64,000 nt of DNA from an uncultured Mollicutes bacterium (GCA_900539865.1 UQDS01000006.1:24300-88299), one strand, 5' to 3'. Positions 9,429 through 18,903 are shown, counted from the stretch's first letter. The notes: generated by a model from the letters alone, not told the origin. Numbers and translations: made by a program.

Positions 9429-9871
9429 AGAAAAATATTGATCAGCAAAATGAATCCAGAAATTCAATAAATGAAATACCATAAGTTGTGAAGACTTCAT
9501 AACGCATATGAAATGGCTTCGTGAAAAAATATATTTAAACATCATTGTTTATATTAGAAATTAAAACAAGGACACATAAGATACAGAAACCGTATGGTGT
9601 AATATTAATTTTACCAAAGCTTTATATTTGTTGATTATGAAAAAAATATGCAGAAGATGTAAATAAAAGATGATAGTGTGAGAAATGATTAAGTTAATTT
9701 GAAACATAAATAAATCAAAGATAACAATGGTTGAATCAAAATAAATGTAATTTGATGTTTTTTTCCAATTAGACAAATTCAAGAGAGATGAAAAATCCCC
9801 TTTCCTAATAAACAGGAACGGGGATTTTCATGTATGATCAAACATACATCTTTTTTAATTTAAATTAAAAT
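9429..9871. other. AT-rich gap with a two-way terminator
   Basis: No gene is supported here; a 73-codon minus frame (9561-9782) has an unlikely composition and no ribosome site. The only clear element is the hairpin at 9791-9828. Confidence 0.5.
9791..9828 (-). terminator. Terminator of the SDR gene (may serve both strands)
   Basis: The stem AAAATCCCC / GGGGATTTT (9792-9800 and 9820-9828) contains an inner TTCCT / AGGAA pairing. The minus strand has a run of five T after the stem, as needed for the SDR gene; the plus strand has four. Confidence 0.8.
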
Positions 9872-10672
9872 TTAAGGACGTAAACCAAGACCACCTTCGA
9901 GAGTTAAGGTCTCACCGGTAAGATATTTGAAGTCAGGATTGGCCAATTGGACACAAACGCGACCGATTTCCTTTTCGGAATCGCCGAAATGACCCATCGG
10001 AGGCATCTTGACATTGGCTTTAAAAGCATCCGGATAAGCGTTCTTGAAGTTCTCAAGTTGAGTAGTCCAAGCAATCGGGCAAATAACGTTGACATTGATG
10101 CCATCCGGGCCCCATTCTGTCGCTGCAACACGAGAGAGACCACGAATACCTTCTTTGGCAGCAGCATAGGAGCATTGGCCGTAGTTTCCAAATAATCCTG
10201 CACCGGATGCGAAGTTGATAACAGTACCCTTTGTCTCCTTCAAATAAGGATAGCAGGCCTGCATATAATAGAAGGTAGCATATAAACCAGAATACATAGC
10301 AAGATCAAACTGTTCGGTCGTATGCTTTTCTAAAGTGACACCGGAAGCGGAAGCTTGCGCATTGTTAATCAAAACGTCAATTCTACCAAAGGTATCCATC
10401 GTTTCTTTAATGACACGGTCAGCGATTGCTTTGTTATCATTTCCTGCGCTGATGTCTGCTTGAATGGTTAATACCTTGATTCCATATAAACGTTCTAACT
10501 CTTCCTTTGCATCTTCAAGCTTTTTGACATTGCGGCCTGTGATGACTAAGTTCGCACCTTCTTTCGCATAAGCAGTTGCGATACCATAGCCGATGGAACC
10601 ACAGCTTCCATCCTGAAGAACAGCTCTTCCTGCACCTGTGATGATTGCAGTTTTACCTTTTAAAAAACTCAT
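9872..10672 (-). CDS. Short-chain dehydrogenase/reductase (SDR family)
   Basis: A 266-residue classical SDR enzyme, NAD(P)-dependent, presumably cytosolic. The nucleotide-binding motif starts as TGAGRA but has an insertion (VLQDGSC) before GSIGYGIA, so it is longer than the usual TGxxxGxG. The structural NNAG motif is NNAQ. The catalytic Ser is in 'NFASGAG' and the YxxxK pair is in 'SYAAAKEG'. The C-terminus 'TGETLTLEGGLGL' is typical. The substrate cannot be told; 3-oxoacyl or steroid-type alcohols are possible. The ATG at 10672 has AAAGGA upstream; the frame extends to 10705 but without support. It stands alone, with its own promoter and terminator. Confidence 0.85.
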   Translation of the reverse strand: MSFLKGKTAIITGAGRAVLQDGSCGSIGYGIATAYAKEGANLVITGRNVKKLEDAKEELERLYGIKVLTIQADISAGNDNKAIADRVIKETMDTFGRIDVLINNAQASASGVTLEKHTTEQFDLAMYSGLYATFYYMQACYPYLKETKGTVINFASGAGLFGNYGQCSYAAAKEGIRGLSRVAATEWGPDGINVNVICPIAWTTQLENFKNAYPDAFKANVKMPPMGHFGDSEKEIGRVCVQLANPDFKYLTGETLTLEGGLGLRP

Positions 10673-10724
10673 ATTACTTTTTCCTTTCACTAAGATGTAT
10701 AGCATCTAAAATTCATGTGATTTC

Positions 10725-10753
10725 ATTATAGACTAAAACAAAAAAGTTGTAAA
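10725..10753 (-). promoter_or_regulatory. Promoter of the SDR gene
   Basis: On the minus strand TTTACA (10753-10748) and TATAAT (10730-10725) are 17 bases apart. The leader contains a short inverted repeat AGATG / CATCT (about 10693-10707). Confidence 0.7.
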
Positions 10754-10850
10754 AGAAAAACACTTAATTTTAATAAAATTTTCCATAGATTTTCCTAAGG
10801 AAAACCATCCGTTGTAATCGTGTTGGAACGCTCTAAATTAAAATGAGAAA

Positions 10851-10885
10851 TAAAAACTGTGTTGCACAGTTTTGTGCAACACAGT
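10851..10885 (-). terminator. Terminator of the three-lipoprotein operon
   Basis: A 12-bp perfect stem ACTGTGTTGCAC / GTGCAACACAGT (10856-10867 and 10874-10885) is followed on the minus strand by TTTTA. Confidence 0.85.
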
Positions 10886-10890
10886 CTTAT

Positions 10891-13284
10891 TTATTTGATG
10901 GTAGGAATGACAGCAAAGGAAGGAATGGTTGTAGTACCAATGTCTTTGATTGCTGCGCTTGCAAAGCGAGAATAAGTTTCTGTTCTCGTTCCTTCCGGAG
11001 AATAAGTCACTTCAATTGTGTCGATAACAGAAACATTCAACTGTTCTTTTTCGACACTGAGAATAACACCGGCATAACCAAGGAGAGAAGAACCACCTAA
11101 ATCAAGAGCCTGAACAAAGACGGAGATGACATCAAAGTCAAAGGAGATCAGTTCTTTTTCACCAAAAGGCATAAAGGTAGAAATCATATCTGCATCGAAA
11201 CGATAGAAGGGATTGTAGGTTGCAATGGATTCTACAGTCGCATTAGGATGATTGACTAAAACAAGGTTGTTAGGATCTTCTTTATCGGTATCAGAGGTAT
11301 AGCCGTATTCATAGACATAGCCAGAAGAAGGAGAAGTGATAAAGCCGCCGTTAGAGAAACCGTTGTAGAAGGTATCTTCAGTCCAGTAATCATAATCTTC
11401 TTCTGTGAAGAACATTTCGTTTTCTGGTTCATCCTGATAAGCAATGGTGAAGTTTGTTTTTTGTAACTTGTTGTTGATTTCAGTTAATTCTGTGTTTTCA
11501 TTATGCGGAATCACAGGCTTTGCTTCACTTGTTTTAAAATCATCAACTAAGGTGACTTTTGTCGCGTTAATGTCTTTTAAATAACCCTTTGTGTTCAAAG
11601 ATCCCTGAGAAGAGATTTCGATGTGTAATACACCATCGATTAAGTTGATAACAGCTTCATGATGGTATTTTGCATAAGGGTTGCTTCCAACAAGATCAGA
11701 GAGGATACCAATGTACTTTAAGGACGTGGTTTTCCAAGAGTTTTCTCCATTCGGTACAAAGTGATGGAAGTCAATACTTTGGAAGGAGAAACGGCTCTGG
11801 TATTCTTTTGCCGAGATGTAATCATACGGCTTAGCTTCTGCTTTTTTATTGTTTAAATGATAACGGAAAGCGTAATCATCATAAGAGATGTAGTCTGTAG
11901 AAGGGAAGTTGTTGTGCTCTTCTTTAAATTCTTTACGACCATTCTCATTTGACATGACACCGAAGAACTCTTCGGTAGGTTCGGGTAAGCTTTCTGGAAT
12001 ATAGGTGTTGACAAAGGTGAAATTGTTACCGAGATCTTTGGTGGCTTCAATCAAAGCCGCATTTTCATAGGTGGGAAGTGTAGGTACCTTTGTTTTGTCC
12101 ACATACTCATCAAAGCTAGCAAGCTTAGCTTTGTTGATGGAAGAAAGCGTGCCTTCGATGGCAGTTCTACCATAACTATCAATGAGAGTGACATGGGCAC
12201 TCTTTGTTGCAGGATCGACTTTGATTTTGACTAAGCTCATGCTGTCGCTTTCTAAAGAGAGGAAGTTTGCAAAGCTTGTCACATTGTAATAATCGGTGCT
12301 GACAAAGGTGTTTTCATCCACTTTGATGAATTTAGAATAGTCATGACGTTGTAAAGAGAAGGTTTCTTTGATGGTCACTTCCGATGTTTCCACATCGAAG
12401 CCAACATCGAGCGCACCATCTTTTAATTCTGCATAGTGGAGGCCGTCTTCTAATTGGATATAACCGACACCGTTTTGAATATTCGTCTTAGAACCAGAGA
12501 AGTTTAAGACATAATTTTCATTTAATAACATCGCAACAGATTTACCCGAGACATTCTTACCTTCAAAGATAAAGTTACAATCTAAGGAAGAGAGAACAGA
12601 GAAGAGTTCCTTGTTTTCATTGTTGATTTTCTCGGGGAAAGTAACTTGACTGATGTAATTATCTAAGAGTTCTACATGGGTGTTATTGAGATTGTAAAGC
12701 TTACCATTTAAAGCGACTTTATTGTTGGTGTAGAAACGGAAATTGAGCAAATCATTTTCCATGAAGAGCTCCGCTTTTTGATAGGGTTGAGAATTGACCA
12801 AGATAGAAAGAGCAGTCAAATCTTCAACATTGGTTGTGAAGAAGGAATCACCCTCTTGAACAAAGTTGGTTAAGTCGACACCGAAAACAGGATATTTTTC
12901 TTCAAATGTCTTTCTTGTTCCAACATTCGGAGTAAAGGGAATGACAACTCCATTTTCCACCGTGTAAATATACATAGTGTCATCATTTAAAACGAGTTGA
13001 CCACCGCTGATTTCTTCATCATACATATAATCGTTCGTGCGATAGATATTATATCTTCCGCTATAGGTACGATAATTGATCGTGTAATTATTATCGATTT
13101 GAGATAAGATTTCTTCAATCTTTTCTCTTTCGGTCTTTACAGGTTCACTTGGTTTGGTCGTGTCAGAAGGAGTTTCTGTAGCGGAAGGAGGAACCGTTGT
13201 GGATCCTGTAGAATCACCAGTGCCACCGCAGCTGGCAAGCAGGGTGAGCAAAGGTAAAAAAAGGATTAATTGTTTTCTTTTCAT
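10891..13284 (-). CDS. Large lipoprotein with three internal repeats, unknown role
   Basis: The 797-residue product starts with a lipoprotein signal (MKRKQLILFLPLLTLLASCGG; Cys18 in the lipobox LLASC), then a Thr/Pro/Ser-rich linker to about residue 50. The rest seems to contain three long related units, each opening with a sequence like 'IxxxLxxNxTIxY/FTFVNTY' (around residues 60, 415 and 620) and continuing with Tyr- and Phe-rich beta structure, including a shared 'FVQEGDSFFTT / FVPNGENSWKTT' type segment. No enzyme motif is seen. It sits on the outer face of the membrane. The ATG at 13284 has AAGGAG upstream, 19 bases after the previous gene. It is the last gene of a three-lipoprotein operon. 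Confidence 0.8.
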   Translation of the reverse strand: MKRKQLILFLPLLTLLASCGGTGDSTGSTTVPPSATETPSDTTKPSEPVKTEREKIEEILSQIDNNYTINYRTYSGRYNIYRTNDYMYDEEISGGQLVLNDDTMYIYTVENGVVIPFTPNVGTRKTFEEKYPVFGVDLTNFVQEGDSFFTTNVEDLTALSILVNSQPYQKAELFMENDLLNFRFYTNNKVALNGKLYNLNNTHVELLDNYISQVTFPEKINNENKELFSVLSSLDCNFIFEGKNVSGKSVAMLLNENYVLNFSGSKTNIQNGVGYIQLEDGLHYAELKDGALDVGFDVETSEVTIKETFSLQRHDYSKFIKVDENTFVSTDYYNVTSFANFLSLESDSMSLVKIKVDPATKSAHVTLIDSYGRTAIEGTLSSINKAKLASFDEYVDKTKVPTLPTYENAALIEATKDLGNNFTFVNTYIPESLPEPTEEFFGVMSNENGRKEFKEEHNNFPSTDYISYDDYAFRYHLNNKKAEAKPYDYISAKEYQSRFSFQSIDFHHFVPNGENSWKTTSLKYIGILSDLVGSNPYAKYHHEAVINLIDGVLHIEISSQGSLNTKGYLKDINATKVTLVDDFKTSEAKPVIPHNENTELTEINNKLQKTNFTIAYQDEPENEMFFTEEDYDYWTEDTFYNGFSNGGFITSPSSGYVYEYGYTSDTDKEDPNNLVLVNHPNATVESIATYNPFYRFDADMISTFMPFGEKELISFDFDVISVFVQALDLGGSSLLGYAGVILSVEKEQLNVSVIDTIEVTYSPEGTRTETYSRFASAAIKDIGTTTIPSFAVIPTIK

Positions 13285-13303
13285 AATTCTCCTTTGCGAG
13301 CAC

Positions 13304-14671
13304 TTACTTCGTAGGCTCAACATTGATATCGACAGTGAAAGTGACGTCCTCACTCATAATCATCTGACAGACTAATTTCGCCTTGCCGACACCGATAGCC
13401 GTATATTGACCAGTGATAGGGTCATATGCGACCACATCTTTTTCATCGACTTTTTCTACAGAAGTGATGTTGAAATAAGCTAAATCTAACGCTTTCGGTC
13501 CCTGATATTCTTCGATGACAATATTGTTTCTCAAAATATTATCGCCGACCTTAACAGGAGCATCACTTTGGTAAACTGCTTTGCTCACGGAGGTGACAAA
13601 GTATTCTTCCGGATGGAATGTAGAAGAACTTGCCGGGTATTTATCACCGCGAATGGCAGCGTATTCAATCGTCTCAGTATCTCTGACAACAGCATCATCT
13701 TTCAATTTGTTGTTGCTCACATCCCATTGAGAATCTTCGTAAGTGATCGTTGTGAACTTGGCGCTCTTTAAGAAACCATCCGCAGCTACATCTAAGGTAG
13801 CTTCATAACCACGGCAGACATTGCTTGTGCCGTTTGCCCAGATGAAAAGGTAGTAGTTGTTCAATTGAAGTTTAAAACCATCTTCGTTTTTTTCACTGAC
13901 AATGGAAAGGTCTAATGTTCGTTCGCTCGTCCACATATCAGATAATTTGGTATAGAAGCTAGAAGCATAGCCTACTTGAGAAGCGCGCTTGATCGCATCT
14001 TCGCGAGTGATCTGAATATTCGACGGGTTTTCATCAACGATTTTCATGCGTAAAGCAAGACCTTTTTTATTCGATTCGACAACTTCCGTGTAGTAATTTT
14101 CATCGATACCCTTAAAACGAGTTTCAATATCGTGATGTTGTCCGCTGTAGTTTTCGTACTTATCTTCGTATTCTTCTACAAAGAAATTGGCGTCGTACAT
14201 CTTTGCATTGCGAGTTTGTTCCTGCTTGATATCTGTATCCGTCTGACGGAAAGAAAATTCATTCGCCAACATTTCCTTCTCATAGATAGTCTGGAAAAGT
14301 TGGGACATGCCCATCTCATCATTAGGAATAGTTAAGGTGTTTTCGACTTTGACATCAAAGGTTGCTTTTTGTTCGCTGTTTTTATCTTTGGCAGTGATTG
14401 TGACTTGGCCTTCTTTATAAGTGACAGCCTCGCCTTTTGAGTTGATTTCTAAAACATCCACGTCGGAGCTAGACCAGTCTACAGAGATATCCTTATCGAC
14501 CTTGTAAGTGACAACATCTCCGACAGCAACGGATTCAGGGCCGACAATCTTAAAGTCGGTCACCGGTGTTGTTTCACTAGGCTTTTCAACGGGCAAGCTC
14601 TCACTTGTTCCGGTTTGGCCGCCACAGGCGACCAAAAGCGGTAAGAGAGCGATGAGATATCTTTTTTTCAT
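13304..14671 (-). CDS. Lipoprotein with Ig-like (BIG2) domain
   Basis: A 455-residue surface lipoprotein. The signal MKKRYLIALLPLLVACGG ends in the lipobox LVAC, with Cys16 as the lipid anchor. Residues about 38-110 form a bacterial Ig-like fold (ESVAVGDVVTYKVDKD, WSSSDVDVLEINSKGEAV, EGQVTITAKD). A second Ig-like element is at the C-terminus (IEEYQGPKAL..., 'VVAYDPITGQYTAIGVGKAKLVC'). The middle is a mixed domain without known motif. BIG2 domains usually mediate adhesion or build spacers on the surface. It starts 4 bases after the previous gene and is followed by the third lipoprotein after 19 bases, so all three are one operon. Confidence 0.8.
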   Translation of the reverse strand: MKKRYLIALLPLLVACGGQTGTSESLPVEKPSETTPVTDFKIVGPESVAVGDVVTYKVDKDISVDWSSSDVDVLEINSKGEAVTYKEGQVTITAKDKNSEQKATFDVKVENTLTIPNDEMGMSQLFQTIYEKEMLANEFSFRQTDTDIKQEQTRNAKMYDANFFVEEYEDKYENYSGQHHDIETRFKGIDENYYTEVVESNKKGLALRMKIVDENPSNIQITREDAIKRASQVGYASSFYTKLSDMWTSERTLDLSIVSEKNEDGFKLQLNNYYLFIWANGTSNVCRGYEATLDVAADGFLKSAKFTTITYEDSQWDVSNNKLKDDAVVRDTETIEYAAIRGDKYPASSSTFHPEEYFVTSVSKAVYQSDAPVKVGDNILRNNIVIEEYQGPKALDLAYFNITSVEKVDEKDVVAYDPITGQYTAIGVGKAKLVCQMIMSEDVTFTVDINVEPTK

Positions 14672-14675
14672 CGTA

Positions 14676-16712
14676 TTAGATCTCCTTTTTTAAGGTTAGT
14701 GTACTGTTTTCGTCCCAGAAAGAATCGTAAACGACAAGGGTGATTGTAGTGCAATCTTCACTGATTCTAGTGCCGGCTTTACCAGAGAAGCTGTAATCAT
14801 CTGTCGGTTTGACTACTTCGACAACATTGGTGAAATTGAGTCTGAAATCTGCTGTTGCTTCCCAGTTGAAGGTGTATTCACCACCACCATATAACGAAAG
14901 AGAACCGGTTTTATCGGCGTTGAAGTGTAAACGGGTGGACCCATCGATATAATCTTTTTCCACCAAAGCCTTGTTGATTTCTTCTAAGGTGAAAACTTTC
15001 TTGACAGTGATTTCTTTGGTGGCGCTGACTTCTTTGTTCTCATTGGAAGTGACAGTGAGATGGACAACACCCGGTTTAAGTCCCTTTAAAGAATAAGAAC
15101 CATCCTCATTGTTGATGATTTGGGCAAATTCTTCTTCACCAGTTCCTAAAGAAGGAGTGAAGGATTTATCCAATGCGCCGCTAGGACCGACCTCGACTTT
15201 AATGTCAATGATTTCATTGACCTTCACTTCGCTGCTCATCAACCAATCAAAGCTGATGGAGTCGACCTTCGGAGTGACACAGTGGACAGAAATTGTCTTT
15301 TCTACACCGGATTCGGAAGCGACAGTAATATCGCAGTCACCAGCTTTTAAGACTTCAAAGCGAAGCGCATTGTAGTTGTTCTTCTTAACGATATTTTCAT
15401 CGCTGATCTTGGTGATTTTGAAGTCTTCATCGATGAAGATTTCCGGAGTGTGATTCTTGATGGTTAAAGAATAGCTTTCACCGACAGCGATTTCACTTGG
15501 TGTACCATCGATCTCGACATCGAAAGATTGAATGCGATAATCAGATTCTTTTAAGCGGTTTTCATCGCTTTCTAATCTTGTTCCGTAGACTAAAGTACCA
15601 ACAGAAGTACCCTCTTCGCTCGGAGTCGGGTTTTCTACTTTGAACTTGTGATTTTCAAAGTCGTATGTGTTCTGGTCATAGGAAGCATTTTCATATTGAT
15701 AAGAAAGGAGCTTACCTTCCTTGTCAAAGCTGATGCTAAGATCTTGAACAAGATAGGCTTTGGACCAGAAAATTTCAGTTTCGGCTTCCGACTTCACGGT
15801 GAGTTTTCTACCAGAAGCATCATCGACCTGAGTGATTTTTGCTGCTTTCTTCGCTTCAGCATTACCCAAACGGCTGTTGTGCTCAAAGATATCTTCTTTG
15901 ATTTTCATAGAGAGACCCTTTTCTTCGTAAAGAGAAGCTTTTTCTTTGGCCATCTCTTGTGTGAGATAAGAACCGTCAATCGTCTCGGAAGAAAGGCTTA
16001 CAGAAGTATCTAAAGTCAAAGTCTTAACTTCTTCATTCTCAATCCAGGTGAGCTTCTTTTCACTGGCGTTGTTTACCTGAATACCATTTTGATAAACAGT
16101 GAAAGTATCATCGACATCAAAGAGTAAATTGTCTTTCAAAGTGCCAGAAGTAGCAGAAGACAATTCCGCTTGCTTAGCCTGATCTAAAAGAGTGAAGACA
16201 TCATCATAAGTTAAATCTTCGGTGATGATGGTATCCTCGATGACATTCAAGGTCAAAGAAGCTTTCTTGTTTTGATCTACGGTGGTGACTTCAACGACAG
16301 AAGTACCAGCTGTGAGTGCAGTGACTAAACCAGTGTCAGAAACAGTTAAAACAGCGGGGTTTGAACTTTCAAAGCGCACTTCCTTGTTTGTGGCATTTTC
16401 CGGAAGGACACTGTAGACAAGTTGTAATGTCTCTTTGACTTTTAAGGTGTCGACTTCACTGTTTAAGGTGACACCGGTGACAGCGACGACTTGTTCCGTC
16501 GGCTTTTCTGTCTCAGAAGATCCACTGGAATCCGTGTCAACAGAATCACTCGGCTTGGATTCACTGACACCAGTATCCACAGAAGTAGATTCATTCGGTG
16601 TAGTTTCACTGACACTTGTATCCACAGAAGTGGAATCGCTCGGTGTATTTCCACCGCAACCAGCTAAGGTGAAGAGAGCAGAAAGAAGGATGATTGTATT
16701 TCTTTTTTTCAT
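14676..16712 (-). CDS. Lipoprotein with BIG2 Ig-like domain and Ser/Thr-rich repeat linker
   Basis: A 678-residue lipoprotein, first gene of the operon. The signal MKKRNTIILLSALFTLAGCGG has the lipobox LAGC (Cys19). Residues about 25-70 form a low-complexity linker with a repeated unit like 'STSVDTxVSE'. A clear BIG2 domain follows at about 73-160 (VTGVTLNSEVDTLKVKETLQ, then SSNPAVLTVSDTGLVTAL). More Ig-like strands appear at about 410-480 and 490-580. The function is likely surface attachment or a structural role. The ATG at 16712 has AAGGA upstream; the frame extends to 16790 but that part lacks a ribosome site. Confidence 0.82.
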   Translation of the reverse strand: MKKRNTIILLSALFTLAGCGGNTPSDSTSVDTSVSETTPNESTSVDTGVSESKPSDSVDTDSSGSSETEKPTEQVVAVTGVTLNSEVDTLKVKETLQLVYSVLPENATNKEVRFESSNPAVLTVSDTGLVTALTAGTSVVEVTTVDQNKKASLTLNVIEDTIITEDLTYDDVFTLLDQAKQAELSSATSGTLKDNLLFDVDDTFTVYQNGIQVNNASEKKLTWIENEEVKTLTLDTSVSLSSETIDGSYLTQEMAKEKASLYEEKGLSMKIKEDIFEHNSRLGNAEAKKAAKITQVDDASGRKLTVKSEAETEIFWSKAYLVQDLSISFDKEGKLLSYQYENASYDQNTYDFENHKFKVENPTPSEEGTSVGTLVYGTRLESDENRLKESDYRIQSFDVEIDGTPSEIAVGESYSLTIKNHTPEIFIDEDFKITKISDENIVKKNNYNALRFEVLKAGDCDITVASESGVEKTISVHCVTPKVDSISFDWLMSSEVKVNEIIDIKVEVGPSGALDKSFTPSLGTGEEEFAQIINNEDGSYSLKGLKPGVVHLTVTSNENKEVSATKEITVKKVFTLEEINKALVEKDYIDGSTRLHFNADKTGSLSLYGGGEYTFNWEATADFRLNFTNVVEVVKPTDDYSFSGKAGTRISEDCTTITLVVYDSFWDENSTLTLKKEI

Positions 16713-16755
16713 GTTTTTTTCCTTATAAACAATAACCTGCATATTGTAATATAAA

Positions 16756-16784
16756 CTAATATAAATTACTAGAAAAAAGTCCAA
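16756..16784 (-). promoter_or_regulatory. Probable promoter of the lipoprotein operon
   Basis: On the minus strand TTGGAC (16784-16779) precedes TATATT (16763-16758) by 15 bases, or TATTAG by 17. It gives a leader of about 40 bases before the ATG at 16712. Confidence 0.45.
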
Positions 16785-16871
16785 GAGCAAAAAGAAGAAA
16801 AAAGCAAGTAAAAAAAGATTGCAATTATCTCATATTGGTCTTTTTTAGAAGATAAAAAGCGAAACAAAAAA

Positions 16872-16900
16872 TGATATACTCTATAGTAAGTTGAGAGTAT
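16872..16900 (+). promoter_or_regulatory. merR-type gene promoter with overlapping operator
   Basis: TGATATACT at 16872-16880 is an extended -10. It overlaps a perfect 7-bp inverted repeat ATACTCT / AGAGTAT (16876-16882 and 16894-16900, 11-base spacer) that ends 15 bases before the regulator's ATG. Its position suggests self-repression. Confidence 0.5.
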
Positions 16901-16915
16901 TTGAGGAATATAAAC

Positions 16916-17755
16916 ATGGAAAAACTAATTCCGATTGGTAAAATGGCAAAGATGAATAAAGTATCCATTCAAACACTGCGACTTTATGATGAATGGGGAA
17001 TTCTAAAGCCGAAATATGTCGATGAATCCACCGGGTATCGCTATTATTCAACCCAACAAAACTCCCGTTTGTACATGATCATTTACATGAAAGAACTTGG
17101 CATGTCACTAAACGAAATTTTAGAGGTGTTTCAGAAAGAAGACATCGCTGTCATCGAAGAAATATTAGGTAGAAAAAACGAACAGCTTCACGAACAAATG
17201 CGCAAAATGAAAGAACAGCACGATGCGGTCGAAAGAGCAATCCTCTCTTTAGAAAGATTGCGAAAATCCCCGAAAAACGGGACTTTTTCGCTAGAATACA
17301 TCGATAGAAGATTTTCTTATGGATTAAAATGCGAAGAGAACTTTTATGAGAAAGATGTCCATTCTTACGAGATATGCGCTCAGAAATTACGCGACACTTT
17401 AAGTGAACAAGGGTTGTTACAAATCAACTCTTACAATATAGGAACGAGCATAAAAAAGAATAACTTCCTTGCGGAAAAATGGGTGCCGGATGAGATCTTT
17501 ATTCTCAACAATCGAGAGCTTTCTCTTCCGCAAAGAGGCAAAGTGATCGACAGCGGTATGTACGCGTGTGTTTACTTGGATAATTATGATGAAGAAATAG
17601 ATTATTTGAGCCAATTATTGACATTTTGTCAAGAAAATGAGTATGAAATCAATGGAGATTACATCTGCGAAGTACTCTCTGGTTTCAACGTCTTTGAAAA
17701 CAGTCCTAACCTCATGAATATGCGCCTTCAAATACCAGTAATCTTTCACAAATAA
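16916..17755 (+). CDS. MerR-family regulator with GyrI-like effector domain
   Basis: The protein has 279 residues. Residues 5-75 form a MerR winged-helix head (IGKMAKMNKVSIQTLRLYDE, then ESTGYRYYS and the 'MKELGMSLNEI' helix), followed by a long dimerisation helix to about 125. The C-terminal half (about 130-279) matches the GyrI-like/BmrR effector-binding fold that senses small molecules. The ATG at 16916 has GAGG about 9 bases upstream. It is divergent from the lipoprotein operon and 77 bases before an amine-dehydrogenase-like gene whose promoter has a 19-base spacer, the hallmark of MerR-activated promoters, so that gene is a likely target. The inducer is unknown. Confidence 0.85.
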   Translation: MEKLIPIGKMAKMNKVSIQTLRLYDEWGILKPKYVDESTGYRYYSTQQNSRLYMIIYMKELGMSLNEILEVFQKEDIAVIEEILGRKNEQLHEQMRKMKEQHDAVERAILSLERLRKSPKNGTFSLEYIDRRFSYGLKCEENFYEKDVHSYEICAQKLRDTLSEQGLLQINSYNIGTSIKKNNFLAEKWVPDEIFILNNRELSLPQRGKVIDSGMYACVYLDNYDEEIDYLSQLLTFCQENEYEINGDYICEVLSGFNVFENSPNLMNMRLQIPVIFHK

Positions 17756-17803
17756 AGCGCTTTAATCTATGTTTGACTCTATCCTAAGATGAGACTGTAG
17801 AAT
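17753..17803 (+). promoter_or_regulatory. Long-spacer promoter with upstream palindrome
   Basis: TTGACT (17773-17778) and TAGAAT (17798-17803) are 19 bases apart, the long spacing typical of MerR-activated promoters. Eight bases upstream of the -35 lies the perfect palindrome TAAAGCGCTTTA (17753-17764), which has the core of LacI-family operators. Confidence 0.55.
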
Positions 17804-17832
17804 AGATACAACATAGAAAAAGGAGAGCTTTT

Positions 17833-18858
17833 ATGGAAAAAATCAAAGTCGTTCAATACGGATGCGGTAAGATGGCAAAGTACACCCTTCGCTATCTTTA
17901 TGAGCACGGTGCTCAAATCGTCGGTGCAATTGATGTCAATCCCGACATCATCGGCATGGATGTCGGTGACTTTGCAGAACTCGGAGTCAAGACTGGCATT
18001 TTAATTTCTGATGATGCCGACAAAGTCTTAGATGAATGCGATGCTGATGTCGCTATTGTCACCCTCTTTAGCTTCATCAAAGATATTGAAGATCACGTTG
18101 AAAAATGTGTCAGCCGCGGCATCAATGTAATCACCACTTGCGAAGAGGCGATTTATCCTTGGACAACTGCCGCCAAAGAAATCAATCGTTTGGATGCCAT
18201 TGCCAAAGAGACTGGATGCACGATTTGCGGTTCCGGTATGCAAGATATCTTCTGGATTAACATGGTTGCATTAGTCGCTGCAGGATGTCATAAAATCACA
18301 AAGATTCAAGGTGCCTATTCTTACAACGTCGATGAATACGGCCTCGCGTTAGCCAAAGCACACGGCTGCGATCTCACACCGGAAGAATTTGAAAAACAAA
18401 TCGCTCATCCGGAAGTATTTGAACCTTCTTATGCCTGGAACGCTACCGAAGCATTGGTGAACAAATTAGGTTTGACCATCAAGAAGATTTCGCAAGAACA
18501 TGTCCCGTGCATTGCGGAGCATGATATTTTCTCTGCTACCTTAAATAAAACAATCAAAAAAGGTAATTGCTATGGTATGTCCGCCGTTGTTACCGTCGAA
18601 ACAATGCAAGGAATCACCATTGTCGAAGAGACAATCGGCAAAGTCTATGAACCGGGTGACGGCGATATGTGCGACTGGAAGATCACCGGTGAACCCGATA
18701 CGGAATTCCACGTTGTCAAACCTTGCACGGTAGAACACACTTGTGCGACGGTTGTCAATCGTATTCCTTCGCTTCTTGCAGCACCTGCAGGCTATGTCAC
18801 TGCTGATCAATTAGAACCTCAGAGCTATCTCACTTATCCGATGGAGTATTATTTCTAA
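17833..18858 (+). CDS. NAD(P)H-dependent amine dehydrogenase-like (diaminopentanoate dehydrogenase family)
   Basis: A 341-residue oxidoreductase with an N-terminal Rossmann fold ([17 protein letters not shown], residues 5-21, then '[13 protein letters not shown]') and a catalytic domain related to dihydrodipicolinate reductases. The overall pattern, with '[17 protein letters not shown]' in the middle, fits the family that includes 2,4-diaminopentanoate dehydrogenase of ornithine fermentation. It would oxidise or reduce an amino acid-like substrate in the cytosol; the exact substrate is not certain, as no other ornithine-degradation gene is near. The ATG has GGAGAG upstream. It is a single-gene unit ended by a strong terminator, likely switched on by the adjacent MerR regulator. 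Confidence 0.75.
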   Translation: MEKIKVVQYGCGKMAKYTLRYLYEHGAQIVGAIDVNPDIIGMDVGDFAELGVKTGILISDDADKVLDECDADVAIVTLFSFIKDIEDHVEKCVSRGINVITTCEEAIYPWTTAAKEINRLDAIAKETGCTICGSGMQDIFWINMVALVAAGCHKITKIQGAYSYNVDEYGLALAKAHGCDLTPEEFEKQIAHPEVFEPSYAWNATEALVNKLGLTIKKISQEHVPCIAEHDIFSATLNKTIKKGNCYGMSAVVTVETMQGITIVEETIGKVYEPGDGDMCDWKITGEPDTEFHVVKPCTVEHTCATVVNRIPSLLAAPAGYVTADQLEPQSYLTYPMEYYF

Positions 18859-18868
18859 ATAAATCAAT

Positions 18869-18892
18869 GGGGAGCGTTGGCTCCCCTTTTTC
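18869..18892 (+). terminator. Terminator of the amine dehydrogenase-like gene
   Basis: Perfect stem GGGGAGC / GCTCCCC (18869-18875 and 18880-18886) with a 4-base loop and a T run. Confidence 0.92.
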
Positions 18893-18903
18893 TTTGATTG
18901 TAC

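Noticed and set aside
9561..9782. 73-codon minus-strand frame
   Set aside because: Low-complexity AT-driven composition (Ile/Phe/Leu) and no ribosome site; sits next to a terminator.
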